NCBI GenBank assembly: GCA_946531435.1
Contig: CAMNAO010000016.1
Location: 1-33,022 of the forward strand
Reading direction: 5' to 3'
From: an uncultured Clostridia bacterium
GTDB taxonomy: Bacteria > Bacillota > Clostridia > Oscillospirales > Oscillospiraceae
Length of the DNA: 33,022 bases
Part shown: positions 14,210-22,224 of the stretch, piece after piece
Numbering within the stretch: position 1 is the stretch's first letter
Layout: each line of letters starts with the position of its first letter
Made by a program: the position numbers and the translations under genes
The notes under the pieces: generated by a model
What the model saw: the letters and a program-made list of their open reading frames with translations, nothing else
What the model was told of the DNA's origin: nothing
The model's database searches: none

Positions 14210-17200
14210 ATGAACGGACAATACCAGTACTTCGCCTTTCTCTCCCACCGGGGAACGGACGAGGCCTTTACCACCTGGCTCAAGCGCAAGCTGGAGCGCT
14301 ACGTCATTCCCGCCAAGGTGCGGCGGGCCCACGGTCTTACCGAGCGCCATCTGAAGCCGGTCTGCCTCTACCAGTATGACTTTGCCGGAACCGCGCTGAA
14401 GGAAGAGATGATCAGCAAGCTGAACGCCTCCGGAAAGATGATCCTGATCTGCACCCCCGCCAGCGCCTCCCCGGTGGCCGGTGGCCTGGACTGGAGCCGC
14501 AACCCCACCCCCGACCTGGACTGGTGGCTGAACCACGGGGAGGAGGCCGGTTATGTGGGCTATGAAATCGCCTACATGCTGAAGCAGGGCCGGGCCAGGG
14601 ACATCATCCTGGTGGTGGCGGGGGGCGATCCCTTCACCGGTGACTGCTTCCATCCCCTCATCCGGTACTATCTTGGGGCCAACGCTATCTGGTTCGATCT
14701 CCGGGGCAAGAAGAAACGGGATCGGATCACCTTTCTGAAGATCGTCGCCCCCATCCTGGGGGTGGAATACTTAAACGAGATCCTCCGCTTTGACGCCATG
14801 CATCAGCGGATCCGCAAGGGCCTATGGGGTCTCGCCGCCCTCTCCCTGCTGGCGGCGGCGGCCTTCTCCTGGTACTACTATCTGCCCCACACCCGGCTTG
14901 CCGCCGACTACAGCCTTGTCGAGGGGATCCCCCGGGCCATCGGCAGCCTCTCCAAACGGGAAGCTGCCCAGCTCCCCGGCCATTACAGCATCACCACCCA
15001 GCGATCGAAGCACAGCGTCACCCTGAAGCATCTGAACGCCCACGGTACCCCCGTGGAGGACGAGAGCCTCAGCCACCCGGACGCGCCCATGATCGCCGTC
15101 TACCGCAGCCGGGGCAACGGAACGCTGGAGACCGTGGAATACCGGGACCGCAACGACATCGTGCTCATCACCTACGCCTACGCCACGGATATGCAGTACG
15201 TCAGCTTTCAGGAAAATGAGTTCACCAGCACCCCGGTCTACCCCAGTGTGGAGGAGAACGAATACGGTGTGCCTGTGCGGCTGAAGATCGACCGCAACCA
15301 GCTCAGCTTCGACGCCGAGGGGCGGCTCATCACTAAAAAGTACATGTCCGGCGTCAACTATGTGGTGGATGACACCGGCGTGGCTGGAGAGAGCTATACC
15401 TACGATGAGCAGGGACGGCTGAAAACCCTGCGCTACCTGGGGCGAGACGGGAAACCCGCCGTCAATCAGCGGGGTGTTGCCGGTCTCAATTATGAGTACA
15501 ACGAAAACGGCAGTGTGACGCAGGAGCGTTATGTCAACTTAAATGGAGAGCTCATCTACGGCCCCGGCTACTACGCCCTGCGGGAGAACACCTTTGATGA
15601 GAAGGGCTTCCTCCTGCGCACAGTCTACTACGGGCCGGAGGGGCAGGAGCTGATCTGCGACGGCGGCTACAGCCGGGTGGAGTATCAATATAACGAGGAG
15701 GGCGACCTATCCTCCGTATCCTATTTCGGACCGGAGGGGCCGGTTTTCTGTCCCGAGGGATACCACGAGGCGCGCTACGGCTATAACGGCGCCGGGGATC
15801 GGACGGAGGAGAGCTACTACGACTGTGACGGCCGCATGATTCTCTCCAAGGCGGGCTATGCCCGGATCGGGCGGGACTATGACGCCCGGGGCAATGTCAC
15901 CGAGGTCCGCACCATGACCGCCGACAGCTCCCCCCTTCCCGCGGAGAGTCTGGCCGCCACAGTGAAGCGGAGCTACGATGACCGGGGCTATCTCATCCGG
16001 GAGGAGCTTTACGGCGTCACCGGGGGAGCCATCATCGGCAAGGAGGGCTGGCATCAGCGCCGGATCACGGTGGATGACTACGGCAGGCCCGCGGAAATTG
16101 CCTACTACGGCACGGATTCCGGCCCCGTCAGCTGCACTGACGGCTATCACAAGCTGCGGCTGGGCTATAACACCCAGGGGAACATGATCGTTCTGGCGGT
16201 CTACGGCACCCAGGACCAGCTTCTCCCCTTCTCCGGCTACTGGGCGGTGGAGCGGCTGAGCTACAACGGGGGCGGCCAGGTGACGGAGGTCAGCTATGAG
16301 GATCAGTACGGCCGGCCGGTCACTGCTGCGGGCATGTACGCCCGTCTGGTGAACACCTACAGCGACGTAGGCTTGCTGACCTCCACCTCCTACTATGACA
16401 CGGCCGGAAAGCTGACCCGGGGTGTCAGCAATGTGAGCGGCGTCAACGTGGGCAGCCGCTACTACACCCGGATCCTCTATGAGTATGACGAGGCGGGGAA
16501 CGTGACGAAGACCGTCTACTGCGGTGAAGACGGCCAGCCGGATGCAAGCCTTGAGATCGCCGTTCTGACCTATCGCTACGATGAGACCGGGCGGCAGACC
16601 GGTGAAAGCCGCCGGGACGCCGATGGCAGCCTGGTTTCCGGCGCCGCCGTCTTTGATTACCACTACGACAGTCTGGGCAACCTCACCGGCTATGATATTT
16701 ACGACAGGGAGGGAAAGCCCGCAGAGAACACCGGCGGCTTTTCCCGTCTGGTCCTTCGGAAGGATCCCCGGGGCAACACGATCTACCAGGCAAAGTACCG
16801 GGCGGACGGAAGCCTTCTGGACCACGTGGTCCTGGTGGAGTACGATGAAAACGGGCTCAAGGTCCGGGAGAGCTACACCGATGAAACAGGCAGCCCCGTT
16901 GCCCTGGAGGAGGGCTACGCCGCCATCATCTGGGAATACGACGACCGAAATCAGACGGTTCTGGCCCAGTCCCAGGATCTGGACGGGCACCCGGCGTGGA
17001 ATGCCGGCGGTTACAGCAGCGTCCGCTATGCCTACGACGAAAACGGGAACCGGATCCGGACAGCCTACTTCGATCCGGAGGGCGCTCCGGTGGATCTGCC
17101 CGCCGGCTATTCCGCCATGGTCCAGCGCTTCAACGATTTCCGCAATCTGGAGGAGCTGACTCTCCTGAACAAAGACGGGGTACCCCTGGTATGCTACAGA

Positions 17201-18622
17201 GCTTCCTATCTTCATGAGGTCTACCTTGTCCAAGAGGAGCTTTTCGGCAGAGAGAATATGCCCATCGGCGACCGGCTCTTCGGCGTACACCGGGTGGAAA
17301 ACAGCTACGACGAACGGGGATACCTGACAGGGGCGCGGTATTTCGGCCCCGATGGAAAGCTCCGCGCCCTGGCCGGTCTCTTTGCCGGCTGGTCCTCGGA
17401 GTATGACGGGAGTGGCCTGGAGATAAGCCGCACCTATTACGGAGAGGATGGTGCTCCCTGCCTCATGGCCGGCGGTTTCGCCTCCGTCCGGTTCACGCGC
17501 AACGAGCTTGGACAGGAGGTCCTCCGCAGCTACTTTGACGAAAGCGGCAGCCCGGTAGATACGGCCTACGGCTTCTCCTATGCCGAGATCCGCTATCGGG
17601 AGGACGGTGAGATCGCCTCCGTAAGCTACTTTGACCGGGAAGGCCACGCCGTGGAGGAGGTCCAAGGCGAACTGCGTTATGTAAATCTTCTCCTCTACGG
17701 AGAGGCCCAGACCGCTGACGTCTATGACGCGGAAAGCGACCGCTGGCTGACCCTTCAGCACGCCGACGCCGCCACAACAGAGAGGCGCATCGCCTTCCTG
17801 ACAGCAGAGGGAAGCTACGATCTTCTCTATCAGCCCAGCTTTTTCATCCGGTCCAGCGGAGGGCTGGCGGGCTACGTCTACGAAAGTCTGAGCTCCTACA
17901 TTCCCCAGGTCCACGAAGAGGACGAGGCAGTGGAGACCGTGGAGATTCCCGCTGCAGAGCCGCAGGAGGAAACGACGCCAAAAGCGGAGGAGCAGCCGGA
18001 AGCAGCTTCTCCTGAGGAAGCTGCTGTGGGCTCCGCGATCACAGCTTCCGCGGGGGAGAACGCGGTATCCACCGACGCGGCGCCTGCCCGGGACTGGCGC
18101 GACATGCTGGCCCGGAGCGTCAGTCTTGTAACCCAGGGCAGCGGGGAGGACCTTATGGGCCTTCTGGAGCCCCAGATCTCCGATTACAGCTGCGCCGTCC
18201 TGTCCCAGTATTTCGGCGGCCACCCCACACAGGAGGAGTTCCGGGCCTTTTACGCAGACTTCTATGACGGGGAGCTGAAAAAGCTGCGGGAGAGCCTCAC
18301 CCGGCAATACGGCGAGGGCTTTACCGTCAGCTGTGACGTCCTTTCCGTAGAGGAACTGGATGAGGCGCGGCTAAAAGAGGTCAACGCCTCCATCAACCAG
18401 CTCATCGGCACCTCCGGAGACCGGATCACGGACTTTGTCCAGCTGACAGTCCGCTGTACCGTTACGGGGCCTCTGGGCTCCGGCATCATGGCGGAGAGCT
18501 ATCTGGGGCCCGCCCTGTCCTTTTACAAGGTGGACGGCGCCTGGTATCACGCCGGGGGCAACAGCTTCCCCAAGCCGGAGACGGACGCCATTCTGGCCTT
18601 TGTAAATGAAAAAGCCGGCTGA
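14210..18622 (+). CDS. TIR-domain membrane protein with ~24 YD-like 32-residue repeats
   Basis: The 1470-residue protein has, in order: a TIR domain (about 1-200, starting YQYFAFLSHRGTDEAFTTWL and LERYVIP), with a candidate NADase glutamate E119 in GYVGYEIAYML; a basic stretch and one transmembrane helix (about 204-226); an unassigned segment (227-365); a long repeat array (about 365-1150); an acidic Glu/Pro/Ala linker (about 1237-1285); and a C-terminal domain (about 1290-1470). The repeats are 32 residues long with the pattern Y[DN]xxGxx, YYG or YFD, xDGxPV, then GY. The positive residues before the helix place the TIR domain inside and the repeats outside. Bacterial TIR domains often cleave NAD or make signals from it; function here is unknown. 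ATG 14210 follows GGGGAGG; an earlier ATG at 14111 has no ribosome site and would cross the leader stem. Confidence 0.85.
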   Translation: MNGQYQYFAFLSHRGTDEAFTTWLKRKLERYVIPAKVRRAHGLTERHLKPVCLYQYDFAGTALKEEMISKLNASGKMILICTPASASPVAGGLDWSRNPTPDLDWWLNHGEEAGYVGYEIAYMLKQGRARDIILVVAGGDPFTGDCFHPLIRYYLGANAIWFDLRGKKKRDRITFLKIVAPILGVEYLNEILRFDAMHQRIRKGLWGLAALSLLAAAAFSWYYYLPHTRLAADYSLVEGIPRAIGSLSKREAAQLPGHYSITTQRSKHSVTLKHLNAHGTPVEDESLSHPDAPMIAVYRSRGNGTLETVEYRDRNDIVLITYAYATDMQYVSFQENEFTSTPVYPSVEENEYGVPVRLKIDRNQLSFDAEGRLITKKYMSGVNYVVDDTGVAGESYTYDEQGRLKTLRYLGRDGKPAVNQRGVAGLNYEYNENGSVTQERYVNLNGELIYGPGYYALRENTFDEKGFLLRTVYYGPEGQELICDGGYSRVEYQYNEEGDLSSVSYFGPEGPVFCPEGYHEARYGYNGAGDRTEESYYDCDGRMILSKAGYARIGRDYDARGNVTEVRTMTADSSPLPAESLAATVKRSYDDRGYLIREELYGVTGGAIIGKEGWHQRRITVDDYGRPAEIAYYGTDSGPVSCTDGYHKLRLGYNTQGNMIVLAVYGTQDQLLPFSGYWAVERLSYNGGGQVTEVSYEDQYGRPVTAAGMYARLVNTYSDVGLLTSTSYYDTAGKLTRGVSNVSGVNVGSRYYTRILYEYDEAGNVTKTVYCGEDGQPDASLEIAVLTYRYDETGRQTGESRRDADGSLVSGAAVFDYHYDSLGNLTGYDIYDREGKPAENTGGFSRLVLRKDPRGNTIYQAKYRADGSLLDHVVLVEYDENGLKVRESYTDETGSPVALEEGYAAIIWEYDDRNQTVLAQSQDLDGHPAWNAGGYSSVRYAYDENGNRIRTAYFDPEGAPVDLPAGYSAMVQRFNDFRNLEELTLLNKDGVPLVCYRASYLHEVYLVQEELFGRENMPIGDRLFGVHRVENSYDERGYLTGARYFGPDGKLRALAGLFAGWSSEYDGSGLEISRTYYGEDGAPCLMAGGFASVRFTRNELGQEVLRSYFDESGSPVDTAYGFSYAEIRYREDGEIASVSYFDREGHAVEEVQGELRYVNLLLYGEAQTADVYDAESDRWLTLQHADAATTERRIAFLTAEGSYDLLYQPSFFIRSSGGLAGYVYESLSSYIPQVHEEDEAVETVEIPAAEPQEETTPKAEEQPEAASPEEAAVGSAITASAGENAVSTDAAPARDWRDMLARSVSLVTQGSGEDLMGLLEPQISDYSCAVLSQYFGGHPTQEEFRAFYADFYDGELKKLRESLTRQYGEGFTVSCDVLSVEELDEARLKEVNASINQLIGTSGDRITDFVQLTVRCTVTGPLGSGIMAESYLGPALSFYKVDGAWYHAGGNSFPKPETDAILAFVNEKAG

Positions 18623-18755
18623 TCCCGACCGGAGAGCTTTTTGGGCGTTCTGACGGTGGTTTTCGGGACCAAAACCTGCTTCATCTCATCCGATCCCGGC
18701 TGAAAAAGCCGCCAAAAGCCGTCGATTTGTTCCACTGCACGAAAACGAGATTGCT

Positions 18756-18801
18756 GCATCGGTCCCCCATGGGCAGTTTGCCCGGGGACCGATGCTTTTT
18801 T
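18756..18801 (+). terminator. terminator of the TIR receptor gene
   Basis: GCATCGGTCC (18756-18765) and GGACCGATGC (18786-18795) enclose an inner GGGCA/TGCCC stem; TTTTTT follows. It lies 130 bases after the stop codon. Confidence 0.92.
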
Positions 18802-18849
18802 CAAGAGGCGGCGCTGTCATTCCCCTCCGGGATTTGGCGGCTTTTTCAC

Positions 18850-18879
18850 TTGAACGGCAGCCTTCGAAAATGGTATAAC
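18850..18879 (+). promoter_or_regulatory. promoter of the 77-residue protein gene
   Basis: -35 TTGAAC (18850-18855) and -10 TATAAC (18874-18879) are 18 bp apart, directly before a very strong ribosome site (AAAGGAGGTGA). Apart from this and the terminator, the spacer 18623-18849 shows nothing. Confidence 0.6.
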
Positions 18880-18905
18880 TATCCCCCGAAAGGAGGTGAG
18901 CGGCA

Positions 18906-19139
18906 ATGGAAAAACAGCACATGAATCCCATTGACTTCTCGGTTCCGCTGAGTCGCTCCAAGCTCTTTGATCTGGTGACCCAGGTCACCGCCATGAAGCT
19001 CTGCGCCAAGTTCCCCGGTCTCAAGGCAGAGAACAAAGAGGATTGCGTCCATATCTATGGCGAGCTGAACGACTACTGGTACAGCAAGTGGAATCTGGCA
19101 GTTTTCGAGATCGGCAGCCTGGACATCGATCTGGACTGA
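18906..19139 (+). CDS. small protein of unknown function, 77 residues
   Basis: I do not recognise this protein. It is soluble, without signal peptide or hydrophobic helix, and acidic at the end (GSLDIDLD). The middle part is mixed (LSRSKLFDLVTQVTAMKL, then NDYWYSKWNLAVFEIG), suggesting a small alpha/beta fold. Reality of the gene is supported by its own promoter, a near-perfect AAAGGAGGTGA ribosome site 7 bases before ATG, and an intrinsic terminator 20 bases after its stop. These signals suggest high expression as a single-gene unit. It lies between the TIR receptor and the DUF11 gene, but the terminators on both sides argue against one operon. Confidence 0.75.
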   Translation: MEKQHMNPIDFSVPLSRSKLFDLVTQVTAMKLCAKFPGLKAENKEDCVHIYGELNDYWYSKWNLAVFEIGSLDIDLD

Positions 19140-19160
19140 GAAATCGCCTGCAAAGGATTT

Positions 19161-19194
19161 CGGCAAGGGTCTTTGGACCCTTGCCGATTTTTAT
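19161..19194 (+). terminator. terminator of the 77-residue protein gene
   Basis: CGGCAAGGGTC (19161-19171) and GACCCTTGCCG (19176-19186) form a perfect 11-bp stem with a TTTG loop, followed by ATTTTTATT. Confidence 0.95.
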
Positions 19195-19285
19195 TCTTAT
19201 AAGCCGGGCCCGCTGTGCGCCACCCTCTTCCCTGGGAGCAGGTCCACCTCCGCGGCATAGAATGTCGTGAGGGCGAAAAGCCCCG

Positions 19286-19316
19286 CTGCCCGGTACGCCG
19301 GGCAGAATCAAGGAGG
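19286..19316 (+). promoter_or_regulatory. GC hairpin beside the ribosome site of the DUF11 gene
   Basis: CTGCCCGG-TACG-CCGGGCAG (19286-19305) is a perfect 8-bp hairpin ending a few bases before AAGGAGG. A similar hairpin stands before the vanW-family gene (30510-30526). It could protect the message or affect translation. I find no convincing promoter between the terminator at 19161 and this gene. Confidence 0.5.
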
Positions 19317-19323
19317 TACTACT

Positions 19324-20166
19324 ATGGCAAGCTTTTCCAACAGCGCGACCCTCAGCTACAACGGGATCGTCCGCACATCCAACACCGCCACAGGCGAGAT
19401 CGTGGAGGTCCTCTCCCTCAGCAAAACCGCGGTGGGCGACAGCTATTCTCCCGGCGGTACCGTGACCTACGCCGTCAGCATCCGCAACACCGGAGAGGCC
19501 GCGATGACCGGTCTGACGCTCACCGACGATCTGGGGGCCTATGCCTTCGGCGGCGGCACCCTGGTTCCCCTCACCTACCTTCCCGATTCCCTGCAGCTTC
19601 TCGTGAACGGTGAAGTGCAGGCCGCTCCCACGGTGGAGGCCGGTCCTCCTCTGACCGTCAGCGGGATCTCTGTTCCTGCCGGCGGGAGCGCGGTGATTCT
19701 CTATAAGGCCAAAGTCAACCGGTATGCGGACCCCCAGGTGGGCGGCACCATCACCAACACCGCAGCTCTCCAGACCCTCACCGCAGAAAAGACCATTACC
19801 GCGGAGGAGGAGCCCATTCTCTCCATCACCAAATCCGCCGATCCCACGGTGGTCCCCGCCGGAGGCACCCTGAGCTATACCTTTGAAATCCAGAACAGCG
19901 GCAATGCCGCCACCCATGCCTCGGACAACGTGGTCCTCAGCGACCTGGTCTCCCCCATCCTTTACAACGTCACCGTCACATACAACGGCAAAGACTGGAC
20001 CGAGGGCGCGCAGTACACCTATGACGAGGCCACGGGCGCCTTTGTCACCACCGCGGGTGCCATTGCCGTGCCAGCAGCCACCTACAGTCAGGACGCTGCC
20101 ACCGGCGCCTGGTGCATCACCCCCGGCGCCGCCCAGGTCACCATCAGCGGCAGCCTGGCTCCCTGA
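19324..20166 (+). CDS. DUF11-repeat protein without signal peptide
   Basis: The 280-residue protein holds two Ig-like DUF11-type modules: residues about 25-140 (ALSKTAV-like LSLSKTAVGDSYSPGGTVTYAVSIRNTG, then GLTLTDDLG) and about 165-270 (ILSITKSADPTVVPAGGTLSYTFEIQN, then VVLSDLVSP). Such modules normally build surface proteins in Firmicutes. Here the protein begins directly with MASFSNSATLSYNG, with no signal peptide, membrane helix or sorting signal, so its location is unclear. ATG 19324 follows AAGGAGG; extending to 19267 would run through the hairpin. The neighbouring genes give no functional hint. A structural or spore/surface-associated role is possible but unproven. Confidence 0.82.
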   Translation: MASFSNSATLSYNGIVRTSNTATGEIVEVLSLSKTAVGDSYSPGGTVTYAVSIRNTGEAAMTGLTLTDDLGAYAFGGGTLVPLTYLPDSLQLLVNGEVQAAPTVEAGPPLTVSGISVPAGGSAVILYKAKVNRYADPQVGGTITNTAALQTLTAEKTITAEEEPILSITKSADPTVVPAGGTLSYTFEIQNSGNAATHASDNVVLSDLVSPILYNVTVTYNGKDWTEGAQYTYDEATGAFVTTAGAIAVPAATYSQDAATGAWCITPGAAQVTISGSLAP

Positions 20167-20200
20167 ATCCGCTGCCATAAAAACACATGAGAATTCCCAT

Positions 20201-20246
20201 TTCCCGGAGCGCATCCCTTGCGCTCCGGGAAAAACTTCGCTATACT
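20201..20246 (+). promoter_or_regulatory. galactokinase-gene promoter overlapping a large inverted repeat
   Basis: TTCCCGGAGCGCA (20201-20213) and TGCGCTCCGGGAA (20219-20231) form a perfect 13-bp inverted repeat. The candidate -35 TTGCGC (20218-20223) is in its right arm, and -10 TATACT (20241-20246) follows after 17 bp. There is no T run after the repeat, so an operator fits better than a terminator of the DUF11 gene. Confidence 0.5.
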
Positions 20247-20294
20247 ATAGAAAACCATGGAATCCCAATCATTGTCTTAAAGGTGGTTTTCATC

Positions 20295-21482
20295 ATGGAT
20301 GAGATCTTCTCCGCCCTTGCAGGGCGCTTTCAAAAGCTCACCGGGCGTATGCCCACCCTTTTAGCTTCCGCCCCCGGCCGCACGGAGCTGGGCGGCAACC
20401 ACACCGATCACCAGCACGGTCGTGCCCTGGCCGCTTCCGTGGAGCTGGACGCCCGCTGCGTGGCCGCCCCCAACGACAGTGAGACCATCACGGTCCACTC
20501 CCTGGGGCACAGGCCCTGTGTGGTCAGGATCAGCGAACTGGAAGCCCGCCCCGCCGAGATCGGGCGCAGCACCTCCCTGGTGCGGGGCATGGCAGCCCGG
20601 ATGGCAGCCATGGGGATCCCCCTCCGGGGCATGGACGTCTATGCAGAGAACTCCGTTCCCAGCGGGGGCGGTCTCTCCTCCTCCGCCGCCTTTGAGGTGA
20701 TGCTGGGCGCCGCCATGAGCGCCGTCTTCACCGGCAAATCCCTGGAGCCCCTGGAGCTGGCCAAGCTGGGGCAGTTTGCAGAGAAGGAGTACTACGGGAA
20801 GCCCTGCGGACTGCTGGATCAGACCGCCTGCGCCGTGGGCGGCGCCGCCTTCATGGACTTTAGGGACCCCACGGATCCACAGGTGGAAAAGCTTCCCTTT
20901 GACCCCCAGGCGGCCGGCTATGCCCTGGTGATGGTCCGTTCCGGCGCGGGTCACGCGGAGCTCACCGACGAATACACCGCCATTCCTCTGGAGATGAGCG
21001 CAGCAGCAAGGGCCCTGGGTGTACATACCCTGCGGGAGGCGCCGGAGGATGCCTTTTATGAAGCCCTCCCCCGCTTGAGAAAGCAGCTGGGGGACCGGGC
21101 CATGCTGCGGGCCATGCACTTCTATGACGAGGACCGCCGCTCCAAAGAAGAGGCGGAGGCTCTGCGGGCCGGAAACTTCCCCCGCTTTCTGGAGCTTGTG
21201 AAGGAGAGCGGGCGGTCCAGCTGGATGCTGCTGCAGAACGTGAGCCCCATCGGCTCCAAGGAGGAGCAGCCCATGGCCCTGACCCTGGCCCTCTGCGAGA
21301 AGCTTCTGGAGGGAGAGGGCGCCACCCGGATCCAGGGCGGCGGCTTTGCCGGTCTGGCCCAGGCCTACGTGCCCCTGGACAGGCTGGAGAACTTTACCCG
21401 GGGCATCGACAAGCTCCTTGGTCAGGGCTCTGCTCTGGTACTCCGCGCAGGGGTGCCGGGAAGCACCGTAGAAGTCCTGTAA
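20295..21482 (+). CDS. galK: galactokinase family protein (GHMP kinase)
   Basis: The 395-residue protein has the galactokinase signature as APGRTELGGNHTDHQHG (26-42), the GHMP ATP loop PSGGGLSSSAAFEV (122-135), the catalytic-base aspartate D175 in CGLLDQTACAVGG, and the C-terminal GGGFAGLAQAYV motif. It should phosphorylate galactose, or a related sugar, at C1 with ATP, the entry step of the Leloir pathway. The signature has ELGGNH where classical enzymes have NLIGEH, so a different sugar is possible. No galT or galE is nearby. ATG at 20295 follows AAAGGTGG. The next gene begins 13 bases after its stop. Confidence 0.85.
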   Translation: MDEIFSALAGRFQKLTGRMPTLLASAPGRTELGGNHTDHQHGRALAASVELDARCVAAPNDSETITVHSLGHRPCVVRISELEARPAEIGRSTSLVRGMAARMAAMGIPLRGMDVYAENSVPSGGGLSSSAAFEVMLGAAMSAVFTGKSLEPLELAKLGQFAEKEYYGKPCGLLDQTACAVGGAAFMDFRDPTDPQVEKLPFDPQAAGYALVMVRSGAGHAELTDEYTAIPLEMSAAARALGVHTLREAPEDAFYEALPRLRKQLGDRAMLRAMHFYDEDRRSKEEAEALRAGNFPRFLELVKESGRSSWMLLQNVSPIGSKEEQPMALTLALCEKLLEGEGATRIQGGGFAGLAQAYVPLDRLENFTRGIDKLLGQGSALVLRAGVPGSTVEVL

Positions 21483-21495
21483 TAAAGGAGGAACC

Positions 21496-22113
21496 ATGGC
21501 AGCAAAGAAAAAGCCCTCCATCAAGGATCGCTTTATCACCATCCGTACTCCGGCGGAAAACAAAAAGGGCTACCGGGACCGATCGGTTTACGCAGGCCCC
21601 TGGGTCCGCTGGAAGGTGGACGGGGCCATTCCCCGGGTCCTGTTTCTCACCCTGGGGCAGCTCCTTCTGATGATCCCGGGGATCGCCCGGTTTTTTCCGG
21701 TAAACTGGGCCCTCTCCGTCACCACCTTCGGGCTTCTCAGCCTCCTCCCCTCCCTCATGCAGCTGATGGGGGTCATCCGGCTCCTTCTCAGCCGGAAGCA
21801 GCGCTTTATGGTCATGGATCTGGACTCCATGAACTGGGGTCTTCGCACCATGCCCCTCTGGAGCTGCATCCTGTTGGGGCTTACAGCCCTTTCCCAGATC
21901 CTGTGGCTCATTTTCCATTTTCACGCGCTCTCCCTCATCGCCCCCCTCTGTACCCTTGGCGCAGCGATCCTGGCCGTTCTGGCCCGTGCAAGTTATCTCA
22001 CACTGACGACTGAGCAGCAGCCAAACGAGGTCAAGCGGGGTCTGAAGGAGATCATCGATAAATCCACCGGTCTCGGCACCGGGATCTATACGGAAAAGAA
22101 GCGAAAAAGCTAA
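21496..22113 (+). CDS. integral membrane protein of unknown function, 205 residues
   Basis: I do not recognise a family. The protein has a basic N-terminal tail of about 45 residues (KKKPSIKDRFITIRTPAENKK), four hydrophobic helices (about 46-66, 70-95, 118-140, 145-163) and a charged C-terminal tail ending KKRKS. It has its own AAAGGAGG site and starts 13 bases after the galactokinase gene, so the two are probably co-transcribed. A bidirectional-looking hairpin follows. Confidence 0.8.
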   Translation: MAAKKKPSIKDRFITIRTPAENKKGYRDRSVYAGPWVRWKVDGAIPRVLFLTLGQLLLMIPGIARFFPVNWALSVTTFGLLSLLPSLMQLMGVIRLLLSRKQRFMVMDLDSMNWGLRTMPLWSCILLGLTALSQILWLIFHFHALSLIAPLCTLGAAILAVLARASYLTLTTEQQPNEVKRGLKEIIDKSTGLGTGIYTEKKRKS

Positions 22114-22160
22114 CACGCTTTCCCTTCCGCAGCAGCCGCTGACGAAGGAAAAGCGAGAAT

Positions 22161-22206
22161 AAAAAAAGCACGGCAGATCCGCCGCATCGGCAACGGATCC
22201 GCCGTG
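22161..22206. terminator. terminator between convergent genes
   Basis: CACGGC-A-GATCCG (22169-22181) and CGGATC-C-GCCGTG (22194-22206) pair with one mismatch. On the minus strand a run of seven T (22161-22167) follows, so it ends the InlB-repeat protein transcript; on the plus strand it may also stop the membrane-protein transcript. Confidence 0.85.
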
Positions 22207-22224
22207 TTATTCTGTTCCGGCGCC

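Noticed and set aside
15707..18307. 866-codon open frame antisense to the TIR receptor gene
   Set aside because: The plus-strand protein shows regular repeats and domains; the antisense frame is a periodic shadow of the same repeats.
14210..20166. TIR gene, 77-residue gene and DUF11 gene as one defence operon
   Set aside because: Intrinsic terminators at 18756 and 19161 separate them, and the 77-residue gene has its own promoter; a functional link remains possible but an operon is not supported.
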